Source: an uncultured Bacilli bacterium
GTDB taxonomy: Bacteria > Bacillota_I > Bacilli_A > RF39 > UBA660
Assembly: GCA_910587065.1 (NCBI GenBank)
Contig: CAJUMA010000006.1
Coordinates: 46,589 to 110,588 of the forward strand
DNA length: 64,000 bases
Direction of reading: 5' to 3'
Shown: in pieces, positions 16,815 through 25,434 of the stretch
Position numbering within the stretch: position 1 is the first letter of the stretch
Layout of the letters: each line of letters opens with the position of its first letter
The notes under the pieces: generated by a model
What the model was told of the DNA's origin: nothing
Database searches by the model: none
What the model saw: the letters and a program-made list of their open reading frames with translations, nothing else
Made by a program: the position numbers and the translations under genes

Positions 16815-17936
16815 CTAACTGGTTTTAAGAAGTCGAGCTCCGATGACCGTCCACGCATCAGAGGAAGTTTCGCCACAATACCAACACCACAAGCCAGCAG
16901 CAAATCCATTGACAGACCTACCGCCGACAAGAGCTATTCTGTTCTCATTAGCAGTCCAGTAATAATCTGTCATATAACTGTTACTACTACCGTTTACATC
17001 AGTAGGAAGACCTACTAAAGGGTGTTTAGGATCATAACCTAAAGCTGTTATGTAACTACCACTTGTAGAGCTATTAACATAGCCTAATTTTTGATAATCT
17101 CCGTCGAATACATCAGAAGCATAAGAAGAAGGATTATAGTTAATATAAGCTTGATAATTCTTGATATTGATACCGTCGAAAAATTGCCATATATTACCGT
17201 ATAAGTCTTCAATTCCTCTATAAATAACAGAGTTAGTAGCATTTTTAACAGGAGTACCAGATTTCATACCTAAACTGTTACAACCACCACTAGCTTTAGC
17301 TGCTGTATTATTAGCGTTAGTATGTCCTGGGCCAATTTTAGACTGTATATTATAGTCCGCATATTCCACTAAATAAAGTAGTTGTATTAAGAAATAATGC
17401 CAGTCTAATTGACTCCAACCAGCGCCTAAGTTTTTAGCATATTGCCTAAACTCAGCAATAGTTTTATTAACAAAAGGTGCTTGTCCGCTACGACTATACA
17501 CACCAGAAGCAGATCCAGACATTGTATAACGCCCGATCATAAATTCTTTACTTTGAATAAAGCCGCTTAATTTATCTTTAGAAATTAAGACATATTCGTA
17601 ACCGTCAGAAACATAACGTCTGTAATAAAACTCTGGAATAATAGTCATAACTTGTATGTTAGTACCGCCAGTAAATGAGAAGTTAGCGTCGCCATAGTAA
17701 GCGGTTACCTTTTTAGTAGAGTTATTATAATTACAAGTAATTATATCGCTCCATGGGTAAATACTATCGAAATCATTTCTTACAGCAGTTGTTCCCACTT
17801 GTGCGTTAGCTACTAAACCTACAGCGTCCTCAATTCTTTCCCAGGCTGACGAAGAAGAAGCTAGGGAACGTCTTACTCCGTAAACCTTACTTAAATTGTT
17901 CGATCTTTTATCTCGAACATTGATTACACCCAACAT
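16815..17936 (-). CDS. DGR-diversified receptor-binding protein (C-type-lectin-like)
   Basis: 373 residues. The middle and end form a formylglycine-generating-enzyme/C-type-lectin-like fold: RGIEDLYGNIWQFFDGI, YYWTANENRIALVGGR, GLWCWYC and a final IGARLL, the standard frame of DGR variable proteins such as Mtd and TvpA. The last 37 codons are the VR. N-terminal residues 1-90 probably attach the protein to the baseplate. It is the last structural tail gene, directly after the baseplate protein, so it most likely recognises the host surface at the tail tip and its variation changes host range. The fold is known to tolerate massive variation at solvent-exposed sites. Confidence 0.92.
   Translation of the reverse strand: MLGVINVRDKRSNNLSKVYGVRRSLASSSSAWERIEDAVGLVANAQVGTTAVRNDFDSIYPWSDIITCNYNNSTKKVTAYYGDANFSFTGGTNIQVMTIIPEFYYRRYVSDGYEYVLISKDKLSGFIQSKEFMIGRYTMSGSASGVYSRSGQAPFVNKTIAEFRQYAKNLGAGWSQLDWHYFLIQLLYLVEYADYNIQSKIGPGHTNANNTAAKASGGCNSLGMKSGTPVKNATNSVIYRGIEDLYGNIWQFFDGINIKNYQAYINYNPSSYASDVFDGDYQKLGYVNSSTSGSYITALGYDPKHPLVGLPTDVNGSSNSYMTDYYWTANENRIALVGGRSVNGFAAGLWCWYCGETSSDAWTVIGARLLKTS
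16827..16935 (-). repeat. DGR variable repeat (VR) of the target gene
   Basis: Last about 37 codons (residues 334-370) of the receptor-binding protein. Starts at AGCTCTTGTCGGCGG and ends at GGAGCTCGACTTCTT on the - strand, the latter acting as the expected IMH where cDNA integration begins. Aligns without gaps to cassettes A, B and C. Confidence 0.88.
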
Positions 17937-17937
17937 A

Positions 17938-18855
17938 TTAGATCCCCTCCAAACTTAAATTAGATACTTGATATGTGATAGTGGTATCTATATTTTCGAG
18001 AGGTTTTTCAGAAGTAATTATCTTAAAGCCTCCATTATAGGAGTTAACCATACCGTCATTAAGTTTAACTTGATTTACTAAATCTAAATTAACATTTACT
18101 AACGTGCTAGATGTAACATCACTATCTATTATATCATATTCATATAAATTAGTCTCGTTGTTTAGCGACCAGTTATCTACAGTCAGTGTCTTTGTATAAC
18201 TTTTAAGGCCACTATCGACTATTTTATTTATTTCTGCGGCCAAATGACCTGCGGCGTCTGTGTCTAATTGATTTTTAATTCTATTAAACCAGTCTGTAAA
18301 CTCTGTTGTTTCTTGCTGTATGATTTCCTCAAACTTTGTATATAACTGATTATATACATCTGTAGTATCTATTGTTTCTACAGTAGACACAACATTACCA
18401 CAAACATTTTTATCAAATCTTGTGTCTTTAATAGCTGACTGAGTAATAGAAGTAACTCCATTATCAACATATATCTCAGCTAATTTAATATCATACGTTG
18501 TTGAGGATCTAACTAAAGAAGGAGCAGACGGCTTGTCGCTAAATGTTCCTTTGATTATTTGAGCTGATATTAACCTGTTCGTTAAATCTAATCTTATAAC
18601 AACATTATCAATACGTTTTAATGCTCCGTCTGCTGTATCTATTGTTTTAGTTAGATCTCCAGTATTAGTATAACGGTAACCTTCAATATTGGCGTCGCCT
18701 TCTTTAATAGTTATTGTCATATCATTATTAGCTATAACTTGTAACTCATTATTAAAGATACCATTAGTAAAATACTTCGCCAGATGTCTAGCGAAGTCTT
18801 CCGCGAAATAGACTCTATCGTCGTCTATATCGTTAAAAAAACTAAACTTTTCCAT
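17938..18855 (-). CDS. Baseplate/tail-tip structural protein
   Basis: 305 residues. Starts FFNDIDDDRVYFAEDFARHL, the opening common to baseplate proteins of Firmicute siphoviruses (they begin with a short strand and an EDFA helix). Residues about 60-160 form a beta-rich domain (IEGYRYTNT, LKRIDNVVIRLDL, LAEIYV), then a helical stretch (residues 165-220) and a beta C-terminus. Probably links the Gp37-like hub to the variable receptor-binding protein encoded 1 bp downstream. Confidence 0.7.
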   Translation of the reverse strand: MEKFSFFNDIDDDRVYFAEDFARHLAKYFTNGIFNNELQVIANNDMTITIKEGDANIEGYRYTNTGDLTKTIDTADGALKRIDNVVIRLDLTNRLISAQIIKGTFSDKPSAPSLVRSSTTYDIKLAEIYVDNGVTSITQSAIKDTRFDKNVCGNVVSTVETIDTTDVYNQLYTKFEEIIQQETTEFTDWFNRIKNQLDTDAAGHLAAEINKIVDSGLKSYTKTLTVDNWSLNNETNLYEYDIIDSDVTSSTLVNVNLDLVNQVKLNDGMVNSYNGGFKIITSEKPLENIDTTITYQVSNLSLEGI

Positions 18856-18872
18856 AACTCTTATTTCCCTCC

Positions 18873-19925
18873 TTAATCATTATTAAAAGTTTCTGCTATA
18901 GGGTTACCATAAGTAGGTATTACATCATGTTTACCTTTTTCGATAACTTCTTCAACTTCGGTAATTCGTTGTTTCTTAGTCATACTCCAACTTTCTTTTT
19001 TGATATTTACGATATCGCCCAAGTCCCAATATTTTCTATAATCGGTAGAGTGTACTGTAGCTTCGAAAGTTTCTGTAGGATCTGTTAACTTTTCTTTTCC
19101 TAAATCGTCCAAGATAGCGTTATATTCAGCTGCTGATAGATCTTTGTTACTTTCGTTTTTAGCGTCTACAAAAGCCTCTCTAATATCGAAGTCGTGAGTA
19201 TCTGCTGTAACATTAGTAACAGTCCTCATAATTCTGTTTGTATCTTCGCCAGCGCCGCCAACGAGTACATCTGTAATCATATTTTTTCTACTATATGTAT
19301 GTTCTGTTGTATCTAAGTTTGATTTATCTTCGCTAAATTCATACCTAGTATTTACTTTCTGATCTTCTGTTCTATCTTTGCCAACATAATTAACATATTT
19401 ATAACGCTTATTCTCTAAATCTAACACGATTTTACCACCGATATTAGACGCTCGAGATAGTTTTTCGTGATATGTATATACATTTTTATAAGTACATTGA
19501 AAATCAACATTACCACTAACAATATCACTACTTGTTATATCGAACTTACTAAATGGCCTCATAGTAGTTAATAATTTTCTAAAGCCTCCGATATACGTTC
19601 CTCTATAATTGATACGACTTTTTATAATTCTTCTATTTAATAAAAACAGACCAAACCGACCATACACAGTAATTGTTAGCTTGTCTTTATCTTCTTTAAA
19701 TTTCCAGGAGTCAATAATACCGAACTCGTCATTTTCTGTTAAATCACTTCTAACAATAATATTATCAGCATTTAATAATCTATAATTGTTAGCTGTAGGG
19801 TTTATATTCAGTTCAAACTCTCCAGCCTCAAAGTATTTACGTCTCCAACGTAAAGAGCTATAACTATCTATAACGCCTAAGAAGTTTAAATCACGATCAT
19901 ACACATTTAAAAATATAGCTTTCAT
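18873..19925 (-). CDS. Siphovirus Gp37-like tail protein
   Basis: 350 residues. The N-terminal pattern (IFLNVYDRDLNFLGVIDSYS, SLRWRRKYFEAGEFELNI) and the later GRFGLFLLNRR and WDLGDIVNI match the ReqiPepy6 Gp37-like family (pfam14594), baseplate hub proteins of the Tal/gp27 type. It forms the tail tip below Dit. The stop of Dit overlaps its start, as in a tight structural operon. Confidence 0.85.
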   Translation of the reverse strand: MKAIFLNVYDRDLNFLGVIDSYSSLRWRRKYFEAGEFELNINPTANNYRLLNADNIIVRSDLTENDEFGIIDSWKFKEDKDKLTITVYGRFGLFLLNRRIIKSRINYRGTYIGGFRKLLTTMRPFSKFDITSSDIVSGNVDFQCTYKNVYTYHEKLSRASNIGGKIVLDLENKRYKYVNYVGKDRTEDQKVNTRYEFSEDKSNLDTTEHTYSRKNMITDVLVGGAGEDTNRIMRTVTNVTADTHDFDIREAFVDAKNESNKDLSAAEYNAILDDLGKEKLTDPTETFEATVHSTDYRKYWDLGDIVNIKKESWSMTKKQRITEVEEVIEKGKHDVIPTYGNPIAETFNND

Positions 19926-20788
19926 TATACCGCCTCATATTCTGGTAGAAATTCGATAGTAGTTTCTAAGTTGTCCTCGCCACTATCAGCCCCAGATCTA
20001 AACGTATTAGTTCCGCTAGGTACTTGTAGATATTTACTACCATACATCATTAAATAATTGATGTTTTCTTCTTCGCCAGTTAAAGCGTTTATAAACATTA
20101 CATTTTTATTATCAATATGAGTAGTTATAACGATTTTATCTCCTACAGACATTGTCTTTTCTATATGTATTATCTCTCGTGTATTTACATTAAATAAATA
20201 TGGGTTAACGACTGTATCATTTGCTTTAAAAGTTATTGTCATACCGTAATCAATTTCAGTAGTATTTTGTGTTGTTCCCATAGAAGTAGTATTTTTAGTT
20301 CCAAACTTAATACCTGTACTTTGTGGGATCTTCAACGCAAACTTAAACGCTGGCGCCCATGTAGCCATAGATAATATTGTAGCAGCTAAAGCTGAAAAAC
20401 GAGGGTTAGGACAAACAAGAGAAATAGAAAAATCTCTTGTATATGTTCCTTTTTCTGGTATTATTACTTTTTCAACAACACAAGTTATCTTTCTTTCGAT
20501 ATTACCTTCATAATAGTAAAGAGTACCTTCGCTATTTCTAGGAAACATATCGAATAATAATAGTCTATTTTCTTGTACGTTTTCTGTAATAGTTCCTTTT
20601 ATTGTAAGCTCTCGTTCTCCAATACTTGTACCGTTCCATTTTGTACCAACGCCATAGGCTGAGCTAATAGTATTAACAGTTCCAACAACTTCGTGAAAAC
20701 CGTCGCAGATACCTAGAAGAAAAGGCGGTTTATATGTAAAAGTAATCATATCGCCTTTATGGTTTTTATATATTAAAGTTCTTTCCAT
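19925..20788 (-). CDS. Distal tail protein (Dit)
   Basis: About 287 residues. TLIYKNHKGDMITFTYKPPF, the Gly-rich turn near residue 40 and REGERELTIKGTI-like strand pattern, then FPRNSEGTLYYYEG and IVCPNPRF-like NPRFSA, are features of the siphovirus tail component family (pfam05709). Dit forms the hexameric ring joining the tail tube to the hub. The start is the inner ATG because the outer one is inside the RBS region of this gene, which overlaps the tape-measure stop. Confidence 0.85.
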   Translation of the reverse strand: MERTLIYKNHKGDMITFTYKPPFLLGICDGFHEVVGTVNTISSAYGVGTKWNGTSIGERELTIKGTITENVQENRLLLFDMFPRNSEGTLYYYEGNIERKITCVVEKVIIPEKGTYTRDFSISLVCPNPRFSALAATILSMATWAPAFKFALKIPQSTGIKFGTKNTTSMGTTQNTTEIDYGMTITFKANDTVVNPYLFNVNTREIIHIEKTMSVGDKIVITTHIDNKNVMFINALTGEEENINYLMMYGSKYLQVPSGTNTFRSGADSGEDNLETTIEFLPEYEAV

Positions 20789-20792
20789 ATAA

Positions 20793-22946
20793 TCACGCCT
20801 TTCCATGTACTAGATTTAACTCTTGAATAGCTTTACGCGTTTGTCGAGCTGTTTCTGCTGGAGATAAAGGCTCTGTAGAGTTAATTGTTATATTCCAATT
20901 ATTAGTAGTTTCATTATTAGTAACAGCTGATGTTATTTCTTGATAATCTTTAGCTTCGTCTGCTGTTAAAACACGTTCGCCTTTATGTAGTAAAGCTGGC
21001 ATATCGTCATAAGGTACATATTCCATACCAACACGAAGCTTTTTAAGTAAAGGTATATTTAAACCTTTTCCACCAACACCAGGTACCCAGCGTGGGATCT
21101 TTAATTTATTAAGACCTTTTATAAATGCGTTCATACCGTCAATGATAAGATTAATAGGAAATTTAAAGACGTTCGCAATACCAGAAATAATATTACTAAA
21201 AATATTTTTGACATTTTTCCAGGCACCTCGCCAATTACCAGTAAACACATTTTTGATAAAGTCGATTATACTCATAAAAATATTTTTAACAACTTGAACT
21301 TGTGAAGTAATATAGCTTAAGGCATTTCCGAAGACACTACCTATAATATTAGCGACATACGTAAACTGAGCTGAAAGCATAGGTATAATAGTCTGTATAA
21401 TAATGTTTAGTAATGACATCAAAGGCGGTAAAATTACATTAAGTAATTGAGTCAATGGCTGTAAAATTAACATCAATAAGTCGATAAATGGTTGTAATAG
21501 AGATAAGATAGGTTGTAATAAAGGTAAAAGTGGTTGTATCAAACTAAGTAATAAAGGCAAGATCATTTCTACGATCTGTAGTATAGGTGGAAGTAACATC
21601 TGTATCAATTCTACAAAAACTGGGAGCAGCGCCTGTACGATTTCCATAATAGGAGGTAACAGCGTCGTAAGTAAACTTATAAATATAGGTAGGATCTGCT
21701 CTGTCAGAGTTGCGATCATTGGTAAAGCTGTCTCTATAAAAGTTTGTATCGGTGGAATAAGTGCTGTAAATAATTGAGTAATGACTGGGGTTAATTGGTT
21801 AATCAAACCCTCGATCAAAGGCATATTATTTAAGACCAAATTCATGATAGAAACAATAAGAGGCATTAGGGCATTTCCTAAAGGAAGTAAAAGCATTTCT
21901 ACATTACGCTTCAACCCCTCGAACATACTACCTATATCGTCGTATTTTACTTCTTTAATTTTATTCATGGAGTCAGCTGTTCCGTCGTACATATCTCGTA
22001 TAGATCCTAACTGTGTAACGACTTCTGGTCCTAGATCTTCCCACATAGTACCGAATAAATCAACACCTACAATAGACTGTTGTACTGGATCGTCCATAGC
22101 TTTAATAGCGTCAATAGTTTCATAAAAGGCTTTCTTAGCAGTATCTCCTCCAGCTGCGAACTTTTTAGCCATTTCGTCTGAGTTAAGACCTAACTTTGTA
22201 AAACCTTCAATAGTAGTATTAGAGCCGTCTATTGCTCTAATAGAAAACTCCTTAACAGCGTCGCCGATCTTGTCTAAATTCCAAGCTCCAGCGTCAGAGC
22301 CACTTTGAAAGATATTAAACATATCTTCCGCTGATAAGCCTAACTTTCCGAATTGTACGGAATATTCGTTAATATTATCTACTAGCTCGCCTGAGAAGTC
22401 GAGGCCGTTCTGCGCGCCCTGAGCCATTAAGTTATAAGCTTCGTCTGCTGATATTCCAAATTGAGTAATCAAAGCCTTAGAGGCTCGAATAGACTCATTA
22501 ACTTCGACACCGAAAGTATCACGCAGAGCTAAAGCGTTCTCTGTTACAGCTTTTATTTGTGAAGGATCAAACTCGTATAATTCTTGTGAAGCTAAAGCCA
22601 TAGAGTTGGCTATATCTTCGAAGCTTTCGCCATAATTACCTTTGTATATATCTTCAAGAGCTTTTTTCCACTCCGCAGACTCATTTTTAGCAATTCCTGT
22701 TTGTGCTATAAACGAGTTCATAGCTTGATCCATATTCTTTTGAGAATTAATCGCTAAACCACCTATAGCAGTAGCAGCAGTAGCAAGAGTTCCACCTAAA
22801 ACAAGAGCGCCTTTTCCTACTTTAGAAAAGACGCCTCCAAGTTTAGAAGCGAAGCTTTCGCCTTTTTTAGTAGTACCGTCTAAAGCTTTATTAGCTTTTT
22901 CATTATCAATAAATATAGATCCATATAAACTAAATATACTAGCCAA
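20793..22946 (-). CDS. Tail tape measure protein
   Basis: About 717 residues. N-terminal Ala/Gly-rich helices (VFSKVGKGALVLGGTLATAA), then a TP901-type tape-measure core (AYNLMAQGAQNGLDFSGELV, YSVQFGKLGLSAEDMFNIFQ). Residues about 370-560 are an extended Leu/Ile/Pro/Met-rich hydrophobic region of repeated LLPPI-type units, and the C-terminus carries WVPGVGGKGLNIP and a GMEYVPYDD motif often seen at tape-measure ends. Sets tail length. A TTG start at 22946 is preferred: GGGAGG lies 8 nt upstream, and the GTG of the longer frame is part of that site. Confidence 0.9.
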   Translation of the reverse strand: MASIFSLYGSIFIDNEKANKALDGTTKKGESFASKLGGVFSKVGKGALVLGGTLATAATAIGGLAINSQKNMDQAMNSFIAQTGIAKNESAEWKKALEDIYKGNYGESFEDIANSMALASQELYEFDPSQIKAVTENALALRDTFGVEVNESIRASKALITQFGISADEAYNLMAQGAQNGLDFSGELVDNINEYSVQFGKLGLSAEDMFNIFQSGSDAGAWNLDKIGDAVKEFSIRAIDGSNTTIEGFTKLGLNSDEMAKKFAAGGDTAKKAFYETIDAIKAMDDPVQQSIVGVDLFGTMWEDLGPEVVTQLGSIRDMYDGTADSMNKIKEVKYDDIGSMFEGLKRNVEMLLLPLGNALMPLIVSIMNLVLNNMPLIEGLINQLTPVITQLFTALIPPIQTFIETALPMIATLTEQILPIFISLLTTLLPPIMEIVQALLPVFVELIQMLLPPILQIVEMILPLLLSLIQPLLPLLQPILSLLQPFIDLLMLILQPLTQLLNVILPPLMSLLNIIIQTIIPMLSAQFTYVANIIGSVFGNALSYITSQVQVVKNIFMSIIDFIKNVFTGNWRGAWKNVKNIFSNIISGIANVFKFPINLIIDGMNAFIKGLNKLKIPRWVPGVGGKGLNIPLLKKLRVGMEYVPYDDMPALLHKGERVLTADEAKDYQEITSAVTNNETTNNWNITINSTEPLSPAETARQTRKAIQELNLVHGKA

Positions 22947-23594
22947 GTTTAACACCTCCCAAACCGTAATCTTTCATAATTTCTTCTGCGCTTCGCATTT
23001 TCTTTTTAGGTTTATGTTCTAACTGTGGAACAAAAGAGCTTTTATTAGATAGCTTTTTAACAATTTCGTTAATAAGCTTAGGTAATTCAGTCTCTTTTTT
23101 AACCGCATTATCTAAACATTGACCTAACAAAAAAGACGGCTTTCCCTCAAACCAGTCTAAGCCGCCATAATGCTTATATAATATTCGTAAGACCTCCGCA
23201 GTACCGATACTTACGCTATAGATAAAAAATCAGATAAACCAGGAAGTTTAGATACTTCTTTTAAAATAGCGATTACATCTTCATTTTTAGCTTTTTTAAT
23301 AGCTTCTTTACAAGCAAGTTCATATTTATTAGTTTTGTCTTTCTTTATTTCTTCTGTATCTTCGCTATTAAATTCTAATTCTTCTGGGTAATAACCTTTA
23401 TAAGTAGCAATAAACTTATAAACTTCGGTTTTACATTTATAAATACGTGTAACTAATAAAGCTATAAGTTGCTTTCCTAGTTCTTCTTGATCTTTCTTTT
23501 CGTCGCCAGTGTTTACTTCTAAAGATTTTAGTTCTTCTGTGATTTCCATTTTATCTAAGATTTCACTTAACATTAGTAAATATTCTGTTTTCAT
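22939..23594 (-). CDS. Tail assembly chaperone gpGT-type frameshift product
   Basis: Produced from the gpG gene by a -1 shift at T TTT TTA (23223-23229 on the - strand). The shifted frame reads SVSIGTAEVLRILYKHYGG and continues through LDWFEGKPSFLLGQCLDNAV to the stop at 22939. Without the shift the zero frame stops at 23211. The longer product adds about 94 residues that in related phages bind the tape measure during tail assembly. The second reading frame has no good start of its own, supporting frameshifting. Confidence 0.8.
23211..23594 (-). CDS. Tail assembly chaperone gpG
   Basis: About 127 residues from ATG 23594, which has AGAAGGAAATT upstream; the longer frame starts inside the major tail gene. 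Acidic, helical, ending in KLPGLSDFLSIA. Size and position between the tail tube protein and the tape measure identify it as the zero-frame tail chaperone. The slippery heptamer lies four codons before its stop. Confidence 0.85.
   Translation of the reverse strand: MKTEYLLMLSEILDKMEITEELKSLEVNTGDEKKDQEELGKQLIALLVTRIYKCKTEVYKFIATYKGYYPEELEFNSEDTEEIKKDKTNKYELACKEAIKKAKNEDVIAILKEVSKLPGLSDFLSIA
23223..23229 (-). promoter_or_regulatory. Programmed -1 frameshift site T TTT TTA
   Basis: In the zero frame the sequence is GAT TTT TTA TCT; tRNAs on TTT and TTA can slip back one base. The downstream -1 frame stays open for 94 codons. Confidence 0.75.
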
Positions 23595-23610
23595 AATTTC
23601 CTTCTTTCTA

Positions 23611-23677
23611 TTATTCTCCCTTTTGTTATCGCTCAAATAGAAAACAAAAAGGAGAATAAATTTATTTTTTATTCTCC
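23611..23677 (-). promoter_or_regulatory. Terminator / anti-terminator hairpin pair
   Basis: Three RNA segments on the - strand. Segment 1, GGAGAATAA (23677-23669), contains the stop codon of the tail tube gene. Segment 2 is TTATTCTCC followed by TTTTTGTTTTC (23659-23640). Segment 3 is GATAACAAAAGGGAGAATAA (23630-23611). 1 with 2 gives a 9-bp stem followed by a U-rich run, an intrinsic terminator. 2 with 3 gives a 20-bp stem with one G-U and one mismatch, which would prevent it. The arrangement would set high tail tube versus lower chaperone and tape measure expression. Confidence 0.6.
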
Positions 23678-24235
23678 AGTTTGACCTACTGTAATAGGGC
23701 AAGTTTCGCTATCTTTAATAGCATATAACTTACTACTATCGTCAATAGTATAATGAGGTATAATTTCAAGATTATGTTCGTTTTCAGCTTTAGGAGCTGC
23801 TTTATAAGTAAATGCTCCTTCGTGTAAGCCATAATTAAATGTTAATATCTTATAAGTGCCGTCTAACATTTGTGTAATGATGTCGATAGTTTTAAGATAT
23901 TTTTCTTTACTAATTACACCGAAGTTTCCTTGTGTAATTACTTTAGTAGTAGGATCCATTACAGAGTTTGGTAAACCTTTCTGTAATAGTTCTTGACTAC
24001 AACATAGAGAAACAACTTTAATAGTTGCGTCCTCTCCGTCGATAACTTGCATACCAGCAGTTTTACCACGGCGACCGTCAAACTCAATGTCTCTGATTTC
24101 TGGAGTTATAGTCATTTCAGCACCACCACGAGTAGGTCCTACGATCATCTCATTTTCTTGGCCTAAGTTAAAAACGACAATTCCTTCGTCTATTTGAATT
24201 TTCTTGACGTCATTTTCAGTAAATACTCTTAACAT
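23669..24235 (-). CDS. Major tail tube protein
   Basis: 188 residues, beta rich: IDEGIVVFNLG, EMTITPEIRDIEFDGRRG, AGMQVIDGEDATIKVVSLC, ending in a Gly-containing tail. Size, strand pattern and place between the tail terminator and chaperone genes fit a siphovirus tail tube protein of the phi13/TP901 type. Forms stacked hexameric rings of the tail. Confidence 0.85.
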   Translation of the reverse strand: MLRVFTENDVKKIQIDEGIVVFNLGQENEMIVGPTRGGAEMTITPEIRDIEFDGRRGKTAGMQVIDGEDATIKVVSLCCSQELLQKGLPNSVMDPTTKVITQGNFGVISKEKYLKTIDIITQMLDGTYKILTFNYGLHEGAFTYKAAPKAENEHNLEIIPHYTIDDSSKLYAIKDSETCPITVGQTGE

Positions 24236-24249
24236 TAGTTTTCCCTCCT

Positions 24250-24612
24250 TTAAAATACTTTAATACTAAATGTTACTTGTTTTTTTATGAGTTCAAATTC
24301 TGGATCAGATACTGGTTTCTGTGTTTCGAAATATACTACAGCTCTTTGTTTAGAAAATAGTTTACTATCTAATAAGTTAATTAGCTTTCTGACTATATCT
24401 TCCAAATCGTCGCCTGTAGTAGGATCTTTGGACCATATATTTATATCAAAATACACTAAATTACCATATCTTAAACTTGTCTCAACAGGATCAGTTATTA
24501 CACCATAGGGGAAAGTAGCTTTTTTGCTAGCTTCTTCATAATAAAGTTTTATAACATCTTTAGAATTAACGTATTCTTGAATAGCTATAAAAACCTCTTT
24601 TGAATTAGGCAT
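24250..24612 (-). CDS. Tail terminator/completion protein
   Basis: 120 residues. FPYGVITDPVETSLRYGNLV and FDINIWSKDPTTGDDLEDIV resemble DUF3168/gpU-like tail terminators, small alpha/beta proteins that cap the tail tube. Position upstream of the tail tube gene agrees. Overlaps the preceding gp10-like gene by 8 nt. Confidence 0.7.
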   Translation of the reverse strand: MPNSKEVFIAIQEYVNSKDVIKLYYEEASKKATFPYGVITDPVETSLRYGNLVYFDINIWSKDPTTGDDLEDIVRKLINLLDSKLFSKQRAVVYFETQKPVSDPEFELIKKQVTFSIKVF

Positions 24613-25129
24613 CTTCTATCTCCTCACTTTCTACGACTTTACCTCCAGCGGCTTCGATCGTTTTATTTAATGCTGATAAAAACTCTTTTTGTGCGTCTTT
24701 AATCGCGTCTATATTATTGAAAACACTATTTCGTAATATACTTTGACCTCTAAGGCCAGGGTGGCTAACAGATTTACCAAAATTGATCTTACCATTACTT
24801 AAAGTATTAGCTTTTTTTATGCTTATTACATGGGGGTTGACTCCGAACTCGCTCCACGCTGGGTTAGCATGAGACGGAGATTTACCTTTTTTCTTAGCTT
24901 GTCCTTTAGAGTAATAGCCGATCTGTAATTCTGGTTGTCCTGTGTCTCGATTTATTCTCGCCCAGTAGCCAACTTGTTTAGAAAGCTTACTAGTATATTT
25001 TTGGGTGTTTTCTCTAATAGCTTTACCAGCTACTTTAGCAGAAGCACGTAGAGCAGACTTCGAAAGCTTTACCATAGTGTTTTTAACTTCTTTAGATGTA
25101 TCTATAAACTTAATATCATTATTACTCAT
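24605..25129 (-). CDS. HK97 gp10-like head-tail protein
   Basis: 174 residues. The segment SALRASAKVAGKAIRENTQK, then VGYWARINRDTGQPELQIGY and HPGLRGQSILRNS, is typical of HK97 gp10-like proteins, small neck proteins next to the head closure gene. Overlaps both neighbours by 8 nt. Confidence 0.8.
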   Translation of the reverse strand: MSNNDIKFIDTSKEVKNTMVKLSKSALRASAKVAGKAIRENTQKYTSKLSKQVGYWARINRDTGQPELQIGYYSKGQAKKKGKSPSHANPAWSEFGVNPHVISIKKANTLSNGKINFGKSVSHPGLRGQSILRNSVFNNIDAIKDAQKEFLSALNKTIEAAGGKVVESEEIEDA

Positions 25130-25433
25130 GTTTATTAGAAAGTCCTGTCAAAGTAATTTCTGTTGTCTCGCTATCTACTTCATAAGAGCGTAATATCTTA
25201 TATATTACGTCGTTGTATTTAGCATGAGTATATCTATCTTCGTCAAATTCTATAGTCTTTATTTCAAAACATTTTTCTGGCTTAAAGCCTGCGGCTTGCG
25301 CCTGATAATATTCAGATCTTTTTACTGATATTTTATTAGCATAGACTTTTTTCTCTTTAAAAGAAGTGTGGGGGCGATTAAGTTTATCGAAAGTTTCTAT
25401 TTCTTCTAATAAATATAAAACATCACTCCACAT
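25122..25433 (-). CDS. Head closure protein (head-tail adaptor)
   Basis: About 103 residues. KVYANKISVKRSEYYQAQAA, FEIKTIEFDEDRYTHAKYN and IYKILRSYE match the SPP1 gp16/phage head-tail joining family, a beta-barrel that closes the portal vertex. The start at ATG 25433 has AGAAGGTG upstream. Confidence 0.85.
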   Translation of the reverse strand: MWSDVLYLLEEIETFDKLNRPHTSFKEKKVYANKISVKRSEYYQAQAAGFKPEKCFEIKTIEFDEDRYTHAKYNDVIYKILRSYEVDSETTEITLTGLSNKHE

Positions 25434-25434
25434 A

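Noticed and set aside
16257..16935. Repeats between target and RT as a CRISPR array
   Set aside because: Only four units, about 105 bp long with conserved ends and variable centres of fixed length, no cas genes. The adenine pattern and RT identify a DGR.
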